DNA of 64,000 bases from Bog-756 sp963824645 (GTDB taxonomy: Bacteria > Actinomycetota > Acidimicrobiia > Acidimicrobiales > RAAP-2): contig CAWGQC010000012.1 of assembly GCA_963824645.1 (NCBI GenBank), positions 124,001 to 188,000 of the forward strand, written 5' to 3'. The notes below the pieces were generated by a model. It was given only the letters and a program-made list of their open reading frames with translations. It did not search any database and had not been told where the DNA came from. Shown in pieces: positions 44,925-53,256 of this stretch; positions within the stretch are counted from its first letter, which is position 1; the number at the start of each line of letters is the position of its first letter. The position numbers and the translations under genes were made by a program.

Positions 44925-44943
44925 TTGTCAACATTTTGTCAAC
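44925..44943 (+). repeat. paired TTGTCAAC boxes (probable integrase arm site)
   Basis: TTGTCAAC occurs at 44925-44932 and 44936-44943, 11 bp apart, about one helical turn. The same 19-base unit recurs at 55145-55163 and 58496-58514, each shortly after a copy of the tRNA-derived core. Confidence 0.7.
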
Positions 44944-44974
44944 AGGACCTTCCGTGATCGTCGAATCGTCTTCA

Positions 44975-45790
44975 ATGTCAATCAAACGACAGCTCGAACT
45001 CGGAGCGGCACACACCGTTGCGCAGGTTCTTGGAGGAACCCCTGAGAGCCGTGATAAGCCGGGACCTGGCGCATTGGACGGAACGCACGACTTCGACATC
45101 CACCTCCCCGGTGGCGGGGTTGTCGCCCTTGAGGTGACAACTGCCGCGAACAAGGCGATGATCGGCACGACAGCCGCGATGCGCAAACTAAGAGATGCCA
45201 AGTGGCCGGAACTCACCCACAGCTGGGGCTTGACCGGTCGCCACCCCGAGAACGGCGCAGACGACCCTCGGATCAACGAGGTGGTGAAGAGAGGCAACCG
45301 GCTGCTCGCCCAGCTTGAGCAGGCCGGTGTCCAGAGTTCGACGATCTCCACCGCCACCGGCTACCACCAGTAACGGACGCTGATGCCGACGAGGCGATTC
45401 AAGAGTTGCGGTCCATCGGCGTGTTCGCCGGAAAAGCGATGTCGCCGGTCAAAGAGCATGAAGAGGCATTCGTGGCGCATCCCTCGTCGGCGGTGGTGGA
45501 TGGGTCGACAGCGATGACCTCAACCTCGCCATTGAGCGGGAAGCGCACAACAACCTCTTGAAGCTGGAGCGTTCAACAGGCGATGAGCGGCACTTGTTCG
45601 TCTGGATCGACTCAAGCATGCTGTTCCCCTGAGCTGGCCATGTTCACCGGAGATGTTCCCAATGTCGGTCCGCAGCTCCCGCCGCCAATCACGACGGCGT
45701 GGGCAGCGACGCTATGGGGTCCGGGGGTGGAGAACTACCGGTCAGACATTGCAAGACTCTGGCGGGCAACTCCGCCCACTACCTCGGGAA
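44975..45790 (+). pseudogene. frameshifted gene beside attL, function unknown
   Basis: Reading several frames reconstructs one protein of about 270 residues: MSIKRQLELGAAHTVAQVLG ... FDIHLPGGGVVALEVTTAA from 44975 to 45373, then VTDADEAIQELRSIGVFAG in another frame from about 45380, then LNLAIEREAHNNLLKLE and HLFVWIDSSMLF up to about 45632, then ELAMFTGDVPNVGPQLPPP and VENYRSDIARLWRA in a further frame. At least three frame changes are needed. I do not recognise a named family; the acidic strand LEVTTAA with a downstream hydrophobic strand HLFVWID recalls nuclease-like folds, but this is weak. The gene lies directly next to attL and is decayed. Confidence 0.6.
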
Positions 45791-46349
45791 GTGCTTGCTG
45801 TCCCGGAACTCCCGACAACAGGGACGTGAGGCGCTCACCGGCAGCTTCGCCCATCCCGGGCATCAGGTGCTGGTAGATGTTCATGGTGATGGTGGGGGAG
45901 GAGTGCCCAAGAATCTCGGCCACAACTTTCGGCGGCTCGCCAGAGGCCAGCATCAGGGAGGCCGCAGTGTGTCGGGCGTCATGCAAGCGGATCTTGGGGA
46001 GGCCCGCCTTGGTGGCCAGTTTCGTGAAGTTCCGGCTCAGTGTTTCGGGCCGGTAGGGTCGGCCCAACTCGTCCACGAACAGGAACCCAGATTCCTCCCA
46101 TGCCGTACCCGCAGAGAGACGCTCACGGGCCTGTTGCGCCTTGTGGGCACGAAGCTCGGCCACCAGGCGCTCATCCAAAGGAACTGCCCGCCGCCCCGCT
46201 TCCGTTTTCGGCTTTGACACGGTGGGTTTAGCCGCTACCACCACCCGCGTCTCGACCACCCGGGCCACACCCACGTCGAGGTCCACGTTCGCCCATTTCA
46301 GACCAGCCACCTCGCCCCGTCGCAGTCCTCGGCCCAGTAGAAGGAGTGC
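45735..46349 (-). pseudogene. tyrosine recombinase (integrase), N-terminally truncated
   Basis: The catalytic domain is nearly complete: GLRRGEVAGLKW with the first catalytic arginine (just outside the GTG-initiated frame at 46310 but inside the open frame, which extends to a TGA at 46350-46352), RLHDARHTAASL (HxxR), ILGHSSPTITMNIYQHL with the nucleophilic tyrosine. The SAM-like core-binding and arm-binding domains that should precede it are missing from any frame upstream. The gene sits beside attL, as expected for the integrase of this element. Its loss should prevent self-mobilisation. A functional short protein started at GTG 46310 would lack the first arginine. Confidence 0.82.
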
Positions 46350-46452
46350 TCAGTCGGGAGATGGGAGGCCGGACGCCGTATCCGCGAGCCGTTGTGGCGA
46401 TTCGATATGCCCAGCTTCTGGGGTCGCTGATGGCCATCACCGAGTCCCCCTG

Positions 46453-46632
46453 ATGCCGTCGGCTACGTACAACGCCGGGCAGCTGGCGGCGCTCCTGGGG
46501 GTATCCCCCTGGTCCATCTACTCCTCTGTGAAGAACGGGACCTGCCCCATCGAGCCAATCAAGGTGGGTCGCCGTCTGGTTTGGCCAAAAGCCGCTGTTG
46601 ACCGGCTTCTTGGGCTGGACGAATCAGCGTGA
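46453..46632 (+). CDS. excisionase-like helix-turn-helix protein
   Basis: 59-residue protein. YNAGQLAALLGVSPWSIYSS is the recognition HTH of the MerR/AlpA-type DNA-binding fold (helix_turn_helix_17), followed by IEPIKVGRRLVWPKAAVDRLL, the wing and last helix typical of excisionases. It probably helps bend attachment-site DNA or regulates the element. The open frame continues upstream, but residues before ATG 46453 overlap integrase on the other strand. It is divergent from the truncated integrase and followed by paired TGTCAAC boxes. Confidence 0.72.
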   Translation: MPSATYNAGQLAALLGVSPWSIYSSVKNGTCPIEPIKVGRRLVWPKAAVDRLLGLDESA

Positions 46633-46685
46633 GCACTTGTCCGTGTATCAAGTCAGTCCGATATAAGACCTGTTCAGATGGCACG

Positions 46686-46703
46686 TGTCAACGGAATGTC
46701 AAC
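46686..46703 (+). repeat. paired TGTCAAC boxes
   Basis: TGTCAAC at 46686-46692 and 46697-46703, again 11 bp apart, 54 bases after the excisionase-like gene. This could be an internal arm or regulatory site. Confidence 0.6.
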
Positions 46704-46843
46704 GGAATCAGCTCAACTCAGGGTCTCCCCAAAGTCGGATTGCAAGGGGATTCCCCCTTTCCGCGGCTGGAGTCGCTCGCTTATGTGGCGAGATCACCTG
46801 ACACGCGCGGGAGGCCTCATCTCGTGTCGCTGAGCCGACGGAC

Positions 46844-47176
46844 TTGACGACTGTGTCCCCAAAGCCGGTTCAACGTGACGGCCTCCCCCTCGTCACGGTT
46901 GACGCTAACGATGGCCTCCGTGTGGGCCAGTCGGTCAGTATCAAATGCTGGGTTCCGAACGCCCGGTACGCCGGTCGAGATGGGGTTGTTGTAGCCATTG
47001 GCGATTCGGAGGTTGGCGTCCGATTTGGAGCAGCGTCCGCCCACCGGTCTGCAACGTGGTTTCGACCTTCCGAGGTATCCCCCACGGAGGTAGGAGAGAG
47101 GCCCCCCAATGCCCCTGGTAGGGCACGAAGCGGCGGGGGTTGGTTATCCCGCCCTGATCCGCCCCCCGGAGCCTGA
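46844..47176 (+). CDS. small protein with SH3/KOW-like segment, unknown
   Basis: 110-residue open frame starting at TTG 46844 (GTG 46853 is an alternative). The centre VGQSVSIKCWVPNARYAGRDGVVVAIGDSEVGVRFG has alternating strand character like SH3/KOW domains, and TWFRPSEV resembles the closing strand. The C-terminal 30 residues are Pro/Arg/Gly-rich and may be disordered. It ends 14 bases before the primase-like gene. No family was recognised and no strong ribosome binding site is present, so gene status is moderate. Confidence 0.45.
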   Translation: MTTVSPKPVQRDGLPLVTVDANDGLRVGQSVSIKCWVPNARYAGRDGVVVAIGDSEVGVRFGAASAHRSATWFRPSEVSPTEVGERPPNAPGRARSGGGWLSRPDPPPGA

Positions 47177-47190
47177 CAGGGGTTTGGCGG

Positions 47191-48408
47191 ATGATCTTTC
47201 GTGGAACGGATGGGCTTCGTCAGGTTATCGACGCCCTCGACGGCGTTCGGCGCAGTAGCAACGGTTACAGCGCCCGGTGCCCCGGCCATGAGGACCAACA
47301 CGCATCGTTGAGCGTTCGGCTCGGTGACAACGGGAAAGTGGTGTTCAACTGCCACGCCTGGTGTAGCTATGACCAAATCGTCGGCGGTCTCGGGATTACG
47401 CCACTACCAAATACCAGTCGCGTAGCGAGGAAGCCCCTGCGGTCGTTCCACTATCAAGATCGCGACGGAACCGTAGTGGCAAGCAAGCACAGGCGGGCAG
47501 GGAGGGGTAGCCCGTTTTACTGGTCCCAGCCCGACGGCACTCTCGGCTTGGACGGAGAATCTGTCGGGCTGTACCGATTGCCCCAGGTCATCCAAGGGGT
47601 CAGCAACCGGTCGGAGATCTGGTTGGCCGAAGGCGAGCGGGATGCAGAGACCCTGGCCGCCGATGGGGTGGTTGCGACAACTGGCCCTCACGGGGCCAAA
47701 TCTTGGCTTCCGTCCTACAGCGAGCCATTGGCCGGGGCATATGTGAAGGTTGTAGCCGACCGAGACAAGACCGGGATCGACGGCGCACGCAGGACGGCTG
47801 CGGCACTCACGGAGGTGGGTTGCACGGTGAATATCCTGGTTCCACCTCTGGGGTACAAGGACGTGACCGACCTCTACGAGGCTGGGTTCAGCAGGTTTGA
47901 CCTGGTCAGCCTCGACGAACAGCTGACCGTCGAGCGCATCCCGGCCAAGTTCCAGGAGGACGGACGGCCCTTTTTCGCGATGCAGCCGGTGACTTGGTTC
48001 AGCCTGGACCCGCACTGCTTCAAGTTGGCGTCGTTCCTCGACTACGTCCAGGGTGCCGGGACCGAGCCCCATCGTGGCGAGCGGGAGATTGCCGCCGTCT
48101 TGGGTATGTCACGGTCCACGGTGGACCGCCATCTTGAACATCTGGTGGAGAAGGGTGTCATCACGATCACTCAGGTTGGCCGCAAGAAGGCCGAGTACCG
48201 GATCAACAATCCGTCTCGGAAGTCGGGTGGACCGTCAGCGAGGCCACCGGTGGACCGCCCCGGGGTCCATCAGGCCCCTGGCCCTGGACCGTCAGGAGTG
48301 CCACAGCCCAGGTCTGGTGGTCTCAACAAGTTCTCTGGTTACGTGGAGGAAAAAGTATTGAACCGCGTCCTTAGCTCGTTTCCCGGTGCTGAGGTCGTGG
48401 ACAGCTAA
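47191..48408 (+). CDS. primase-like protein with CHC2-type zinc finger and Toprim domain
   Basis: 405-residue protein likely used in replication of the mobile element. Residues about 29-60 have CPGHEDQHASLSVR and VFNCHAWCSYDQIVGGL, a DnaG-like zinc-binding fold (Cys-His with Cys-Cys). The Toprim part has IWLAEGERDAETLAADGV and VKVVADRDKTGIDGARR, which supply the acidic metal ligands. Residues about 290-340 (EREIAAVLGMSRSTVDRHLE) form a winged helix that may bind an origin. The last 65 residues are Pro/Gly/Ser-rich. AGGGG lies eight bases before ATG 47191. No helicase domain is visible, so it could be a plasmid- or phage-satellite-type initiator-primase. Confidence 0.75.
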   Translation: MIFRGTDGLRQVIDALDGVRRSSNGYSARCPGHEDQHASLSVRLGDNGKVVFNCHAWCSYDQIVGGLGITPLPNTSRVARKPLRSFHYQDRDGTVVASKHRRAGRGSPFYWSQPDGTLGLDGESVGLYRLPQVIQGVSNRSEIWLAEGERDAETLAADGVVATTGPHGAKSWLPSYSEPLAGAYVKVVADRDKTGIDGARRTAAALTEVGCTVNILVPPLGYKDVTDLYEAGFSRFDLVSLDEQLTVERIPAKFQEDGRPFFAMQPVTWFSLDPHCFKLASFLDYVQGAGTEPHRGEREIAAVLGMSRSTVDRHLEHLVEKGVITITQVGRKKAEYRINNPSRKSGGPSARPPVDRPGVHQAPGPGPSGVPQPRSGGLNKFSGYVEEKVLNRVLSSFPGAEVVDS

Positions 48409-48417
48409 CGCAAGCCC

Positions 48418-48609
48418 ATGACTGCCTTGGACGCTTATGACCGATTGGCCACCCTTCTTCAAGGACTTACCGTTTGGGACTCCACCATCGACGAGCTTCA
48501 ACCACTTTCTGACTTGGTTGACCTCGATTCCATCGCCCGCGCAGTCTGTGTCCTCGACGCCACAAGCCGGGCGGTACTTCGTGAGCTGGAACGGACCACG
48601 GTGCCGTAG
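48418..48609 (+). CDS. small hypothetical protein
   Basis: 63-residue open frame starting nine bases after the primase-like gene. It is Leu- and Asp-rich and predicted helical (AYDRLATLLQGLTVWD, DLDSIARAVCVLDATSRAVL). No family recognised. Its tight spacing downstream of the primase-like gene supports a shared transcript; lack of a clear ribosome binding site lowers confidence. Confidence 0.4.
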   Translation: MTALDAYDRLATLLQGLTVWDSTIDELQPLSDLVDLDSIARAVCVLDATSRAVLRELERTTVP

Positions 48610-48815
48610 GTCAGAAGTTCCCGGTCCGGTCGACGTGTACCTGGCCTTCGACCATGTTGCTGTCTACACAGGTGCCATCGGGAGGGAGGGGGCTTCAACT
48701 ACAACTCAGACTCCTAAGGCCCTGCTCGCGCCAATGGAGCTTCCAGGTCACCGAGGGGTCACTGGAAAATAACCCCGCACGGGAATACGCTGCGCGCACG
48801 CGCGAGGGAGTCCTG

Positions 48816-49034
48816 ATGCCGTCCTACAAACCAAGTCCGACAATCACCACCCGCCGGGACGGGAGCCAGGCCGTTTCGTATGGACCGTCCCGCGGCTCGC
48901 GACCACCGTTCAGGCCGGGCAACATGGCCGCCTTGAAGCACGGCGCTTTTTCGGAACGCGTGATTGCTGAGGTCGCCATCACCGTGGGGGAGGAGCTGCT
49001 GCACCTGGTCGAGGAAAGCGAATCCGAAGGCTAA
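48816..49034 (+). CDS. small protein resembling the N-terminus of phage terminase small subunits
   Basis: 72-residue protein with GAGGGAG about six bases before ATG 48816. PPFRPGNMAALKHGAFSER is similar to a segment that begins many actinobacterial terminase-small-subunit-like proteins (GNxxALxHGAYS). The chain stops soon after in EELLHLVEESESEG, so it is either a truncated relic or a short stand-alone member. Upstream 48610-48815 has no convincing gene. Confidence 0.45.
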   Translation: MPSYKPSPTITTRRDGSQAVSYGPSRGSRPPFRPGNMAALKHGAFSERVIAEVAITVGEELLHLVEESESEG

Positions 49035-49204
49035 GGGGTCCCAGTTTCTTGTGGCGCTGGAGGGTGGGTTGCAATCAGTCAGCGCCGAAAGGGAAATAGC
49101 GGTCCGGGTCGGTCGAGCGAGGATTCCGCTGGCGTTCGCTCCGTGTCGGGTGTTCAGCCAGACGTATCGCACCGATACGGTGGGCGGCCCCGAATCCGAG
49201 GATC

Positions 49205-50686
49205 TCAGGCCGCCCCATAGAAGGGAGCGTCGAAACTGAATATCCCGCCGTCCGATCCCACCAGCCAGTACCCACCAGTCGAGTTGTCCGTTGCCATACC
49301 GACCACCGGGGCATTGAGAGTCGCTCCACCCATGGATCCGTGGAACCGAGCGTCCCCGAAGGCGAAGAGGCCCCCATCGGACGCCACGAACCAGTACCCG
49401 CCGTCATTTGGGGTGGGAGTCATCCCGTTCACTGGCTGATTCAGGTGAATCCCCCCCGTGCTGCCGTGGAACGGTGCACCGAAGGCGAAGATGCCGCCAT
49501 CGCTGGCCACCTCCCAATACCCCCCAGTCGCATCATCTGGCGCAATCCCCACAACTGGTTGGTTGAGGTGGGCCGCACCCATGGATCCGTGGAATCGGGC
49601 ATCGCCGAAGGCGAAGATGCCCCCGTCCGATGCAACCAGCCAGTAGCCGCGCCCATCGGCGGTTGGTGCCAGGTCGACGACAGGTGCATTGAGGGAGCGC
49701 CCGCCCATTGAACCGTAGAACTTCGCGTCCCCGAAGGCGAAGGTCCCGCCATCCGCCGCCACCAGCCAGTAACCGCGGCCGTCGGGAGTGGACACGATGT
49801 GAGATATGGGCGCATTGAGAGTGGCGCCGTACATCGAACCGTGGTTCTGAGCGTTCCCCCGAGCCTGGACGGCACCTTGGGCGTCGACGATCCAGTACCC
49901 GTAGCCATTAGGTGTTGAGGCCATTCCAGTCACTGGTGTGGGAAAGATTGGAATCGAAGGGGGAGCGGGCGGCGGGCCAGAGGCGTTGATCGTGATCGAC
50001 CAGGCACACTCGCTGTCGACTGCAACCGTGAATGTCCCAGTGTCGGAATAGGAATCCGAACCATTTCCACTGGTTCCCAACTCGTTGGGTCCGATGTCAG
50101 CGGTAAAGCCCCCGTCGAGCTGACTGATATTCACTATAAAGTTGCCTTGACCGCCGAAGTTAGAGCAGTTGTAACTCCATGCCATGGTCCAGGAGCCCCC
50201 AACGGAAAACGCTCGGGAGTTCCCGCTGACTCCGATCTCGGTGCTCGTAATCGTCACAGGCGTCCCGGTTGGGGTCCCGGCAGAGGGATCGACGGTAAGG
50301 GTCCAGTCGCACTCGCTGTCCACTGCAAAGGAGAACGTTCCTGAATCGTAGTAATAGTCAGTCCCACTGCCGCCGTTTCCTGCTTCGTTCACCCCCTGGT
50401 CACCAGCGGACGAGTTGTTCACGTTGACGATGAAGTTGCCCGGGTTCCCAAAGTTGGAACAGTCATACGTCCAGGACAGTGTCCAAGGTCCTGACTGAGA
50501 GAAACTCGGTGTATTGCCAGAGGTGCCCACCTGCGAACTTGTGTAGGTCGCAGTGTCGGCGCCAGCTGGCGTAGCGACCGCCGTCACTGAGATCCCGACT
50601 ACCAATAGCAAGCCAGCCAGAAGGGCGAGCAATCGCCTTCCCCTGGTAGCCGATGAGTGTGCGACCGCCATCAGTAGCTTTTTCAT
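49205..50686 (-). CDS. secreted protein with two N-terminal Cys-containing domains and six C-terminal repeats
   Basis: 493 residues. A basic start and hydrophobic helix (LLALLAGLLLVVGISVTAVA), then an Ala-x-Ala site near GADTA, make a classical signal peptide. Two related domains follow (about 46-145 and 146-240), each with GNTPSFSQSGPWTLSWTYDC- or GNSRAFSVGGSWTMAWSYNC-type strands and a final DSECxWxxTV. The C-terminal half has six repeats of about 42 residues (consensus DGGIFAFGDARFHGSMGG plus GYWLVASDG). These repeats are common in secreted Acidimicrobiia proteins and suggest a propeller-like fold. The gene is on the opposite strand from its element neighbours. Function unknown; adhesion or surface binding is plausible. 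Confidence 0.8.
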   Translation of the reverse strand: MKKLLMAVAHSSATRGRRLLALLAGLLLVVGISVTAVATPAGADTATYTSSQVGTSGNTPSFSQSGPWTLSWTYDCSNFGNPGNFIVNVNNSSAGDQGVNEAGNGGSGTDYYYDSGTFSFAVDSECDWTLTVDPSAGTPTGTPVTITSTEIGVSGNSRAFSVGGSWTMAWSYNCSNFGGQGNFIVNISQLDGGFTADIGPNELGTSGNGSDSYSDTGTFTVAVDSECAWSITINASGPPPAPPSIPIFPTPVTGMASTPNGYGYWIVDAQGAVQARGNAQNHGSMYGATLNAPISHIVSTPDGRGYWLVAADGGTFAFGDAKFYGSMGGRSLNAPVVDLAPTADGRGYWLVASDGGIFAFGDARFHGSMGAAHLNQPVVGIAPDDATGGYWEVASDGGIFAFGAPFHGSTGGIHLNQPVNGMTPTPNDGGYWFVASDGGLFAFGDARFHGSMGGATLNAPVVGMATDNSTGGYWLVGSDGGIFSFDAPFYGAA

Positions 50687-51022
50687 GCTTTCAGTTCCCC
50701 CAGATCCGCTCGGTTAGCACGAGAACGTACTTTGACGGACGTTCGCTCACACGGATGCTCTCAATGGCCACCGGAAAGGACGGCACTTCTGTTTGTCTTA
50801 GGCCCATCGGGATCACCGGCAGAACCGTCGACCTGGCAGACGAGAGGCCGGGTCTCAACAGATCAACCTCTGATTTTCGGGTAGTGCGGTCGGATGACCG
50901 CGCTGAGTGGCGAATAGCTCTCATGCCCTGAGATTCCGTTGCCCTTGTGCCAATGGAGATGGGAAAGTGGATTGGTAATCCGTGGGGCAATGGGTTGAAC
51001 AATCTATGGGGGCGGGGATGCC
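50687..51022. other. 335-bp divergent intergenic region
   Basis: Lies between the starts of the secreted repeat protein (minus) and the tagged membrane protein (plus), so it should hold promoters for both. GGGGGCGGGG just before 51023 is a probable ribosome binding site. No tRNA, gene or strong repeat was seen. Confidence 0.5.
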
Positions 51023-51985
51023 ATGAGCGACACATCGCAGGGACCGGGCTGGTGGATTGCGTCGGACGGGAAGTGGTACGCGGCGGAGCGCCATCCGAAC
51101 TACCTGCCGCCGCCACCGGCCACGGCAGCGGCGTCGCTTCCACCACCGCCCACAACGGCGCTACCTGCACCCCCAGCATCACTATCAACGGAGCCACAGA
51201 GCGCAGTCGGTGGGGACACAGATGGATCTGTCGTCGGTCCTTTTCTCGCGACTGAACCGTCGAGTGAGGTTGCCGATGACGGGGCAACCTTCTATCGGAA
51301 GTGGTGGCTTTGGGTCGCGGTGACGGTCGCAGCCGTAGCGATCATCGTTGCCGCTTCGGCGTCAAGCGCATCGAAGAAAACCAATGCCGTCACGAGGACC
51401 GAGGCTTCAACGGCCACGACAGCACCTCCGACGACAGCACCTCCGACGACAGCACCTCCGACGACAGCACCTCCGACGACAGCACCTCCGACGACAGCAC
51501 CTCCGACGACAGCACCTCCCACGACAGTGGGTGCAGCGAACCCTTCGGTTGCTGGATCGGGCAGCGGCCATGTCGGATCCACGCTGGCGTTGACCGACAG
51601 CAGCGGTGATAAGACGAACGTGACGCTCAACCAGGTGATTGACCCTGCGACCGGCAGCGATGGCCCACCAACCGACGCTAGCGGGAACCCAACTACATCC
51701 AGCTACGTTGCAACTGTGGTCACCATTACCAACACCGGTTCGCAGCCGATTCAAGACGATGCGAATAGTGACGCCGCCCTTATAGGTTCCGACGGGCAGG
51801 ATTACACCGCCGATTTTGATGACGTTAGTGAGTGTACGAACTTCAACGATGGGGAGTTCTCAATCGAACCGGGTGAGAGCACGACTGGCTGTGTCGTCTT
51901 TGTACTGCCAGCCGGAGTCAACCCAGCGAAGGTCCAATGGACACCAGATCTCGGGGGAAACTTTGGCCAGTGGCTCGTGCCGTAA
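51023..51985 (+). CDS. membrane-anchored DUF4352-like protein with N-terminal GPGWW tag
   Basis: 320 residues. The first 22 residues contain GPGWWIASDGKWYAAERHP, a short Trp-rich tag found at the start of many actinobacterial membrane proteins and resembling DUF2510-type tags. A Pro/Thr-rich cytoplasmic linker leads to one membrane helix (about 93-115, WWLWVAVTVAAVAIIVAASAS). Outside, seven copies of TTAPP form a stalk, followed by a beta-rich domain (about 175-320) with YVATVVTITNTGSQPIQDD and IEPGESTTGCVVFVLP, matching DUF4352/telokin-like folds. The next gene has the same tag. Function is unknown; a surface or ligand-binding role is inferred. Confidence 0.78.
   Translation: MSDTSQGPGWWIASDGKWYAAERHPNYLPPPPATAAASLPPPPTTALPAPPASLSTEPQSAVGGDTDGSVVGPFLATEPSSEVADDGATFYRKWWLWVAVTVAAVAIIVAASASSASKKTNAVTRTEASTATTAPPTTAPPTTAPPTTAPPTTAPPTTAPPTTAPPTTVGAANPSVAGSGSGHVGSTLALTDSSGDKTNVTLNQVIDPATGSDGPPTDASGNPTTSSYVATVVTITNTGSQPIQDDANSDAALIGSDGQDYTADFDDVSECTNFNDGEFSIEPGESTTGCVVFVLPAGVNPAKVQWTPDLGGNFGQWLVP
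51416..51520 (+). repeat. seven tandem copies of a 15-bp unit
   Basis: The unit ACGACAGCACCTCCG occurs seven times head to tail, the last with one change. It encodes the TTAPP stalk of the DUF4352-like protein. Because 15 is a multiple of three, copy-number change would lengthen or shorten the stalk without a frameshift. Confidence 0.9.
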
Positions 51986-52081
51986 AGCCTTATACCCCCA
52001 GTGATCGGGAGTGCTAAGGCTATTTCCTTCGCGGGCCGATAAACCCAAAGATGCCAACCGTGGCAAGGAAGCTGAGCACCG

Positions 52082-52883
52082 ATGAGTGACACTTCACAGG
52101 GACCAGGCTGGTGGAAAGCCAGCGACTTGAAGTGGTATCCGCCCGAACAACATCCTGGCTACGCCCCGCCGCCGCCGCCGCCTCCTCCACCTCCTCCACC
52201 AGGTGTGGTGGCACCCACTCCACCAGGGGAGCCAGCGGAACCACGAGCTACGGAGACTGAGGCACCGCCAGCAACAACAATAACAATGGCGGCGACACCA
52301 CCCAAGGTGATTGCCAATCAGACAATAAGGGACACAACCCAAGGAACCGGCACGACGGTGGTTTGGGTACTACTGGGAGCGTGCGGATTTGTGGTCATCG
52401 GTTCGCTGCTGCCATGGGTGCAGCTTGGGATCGTGAGCGCCAATGGCACCGACGGGGACGGAAAGATCACCCTGATTGCGGGCCTGATCGCTGCTGGCGG
52501 GGTTCTGATGACCACGTTCTCGACCTGGAAGCCGACACTGGCGCGGGTGGTGACGTTGGTGTCGCTGCTTTGCGCGTTAGGCACCTGTGTCTACGAGATC
52601 ATCCATATCAGTTCCACGCATCCGTCGCTTTTCGGTGACAGGCTGACCGCGTCGGTGGGATCGGGTTTATGGCTTTGCCTTATCGCTTCGATCGTCACCA
52701 TTGTGGCGTGGGTGATCGAGTTCAGAGGTGCCTTCAAGCCATCGGAGAGTTCGCAACGGCGTATTTCAAGGAGTAGTCCAGTCCCTGGCCGCGTTGATTC
52801 TCCAACACCTCCGTTGGCCGCAGAAGCGACCGCCGTAGTCACAGAGCATCGGTTGGCCGATCCTTCGCCACCGACCGAAAGCC
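52082..52883 (+). pseudogene. 5' fragment of a GPGWW-tagged membrane protein split by an IS3 element
   Basis: Begins MSDTSQGPGWWKASDLKWYPP, nearly identical to the start of the preceding gene, with AAGGAAG upstream. A run of 12 prolines and a disordered linker lead to four membrane helices (about 93-220: VVWVLLGACGFVVIGSLL, ITLIAGLIAAGGVLMT, VVTLVSLLCALGTCV, LWLCLIASIVTIVAWVI) and a soluble linker. The IS insertion follows base 52883; the frame then runs into IS sequence and stops at 53077. Joining 52883 to 54184 restores one frame with the 3' fragment, giving a 434-residue protein with a fifth helix and an extracellular C-terminal domain. Confidence 0.85.
52881..52883 (+). repeat. target-site duplication GCC, left copy
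   Basis: GCC directly precedes the left IS end. The second copy is at 54181-54183, directly after the right end. A 3-bp duplication is usual for IS3-family insertions. Confidence 0.75.
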
Positions 52884-52938
52884 TGGGCTTCCTCCGGTTT
52901 GACGGACATCCACCATCAGGGGCACTGCCCCGGAAAGG

Positions 52939-53256
52939 ATGTCCAAAATGGAGACCATGGAGAGGAAGAAGCCCCGCCCCCGTCGGTCGTTCACACCGGA
53001 GTTCAAGGCTGAGATTGTCGAGCTGTGCCGCCACGGTGATCGCAGCATCGGCCAGGTGGCCAGGGACTTCGATCTGACCGAGACCAACGTGCGGAACTGG
53101 GTGAAACAAGCGGAGATCGACCAGGGTGAACGCCCCGGTCTCACCACCGAGGAGAAAGAGGAGCTCACCCGCTTGCGTCGGGAGAACCGCTCCCTCAAAG
53201 AGGACGTGGAGATCCTCAAGCGTGCAACGGTTTTCTTCGCCAAGGAGACCCGATGA
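52939..53256 (+). CDS. IS3-family transposase OrfA (helix-turn-helix protein)
   Basis: 105-residue DNA-binding subunit. RRSFTPEFKAEIVELCRHGD and IGQVARDFDLTETNVRNWVK make the HTH of the IS3 OrfA/InsE type. The C-terminal leucine-zipper-like helix EELTRLRRENRSLKEDVEIL supports dimerisation. The reading frame starts at 52939 or the nearby ATG 52948. Its stop overlaps the orfB start (ATGA), so OrfB may be made by re-initiation, and a frameshift fusion OrfAB, common in this family, cannot be confirmed by eye. Confidence 0.92.
   Translation: MSKMETMERKKPRPRRSFTPEFKAEIVELCRHGDRSIGQVARDFDLTETNVRNWVKQAEIDQGERPGLTTEEKEELTRLRRENRSLKEDVEILKRATVFFAKETR

Noticed and set aside
45583..45876. Separate small gene downstream of the frameshifted gene
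   Set aside because: Its middle continues the protein read in other frames upstream, so it is better treated as the end of the same pseudogene.
51416..51520. Tandem repeats as a CRISPR array
   Set aside because: The 15-bp units are directly adjacent without spacers and are in frame in a coding region. No cas genes are present.
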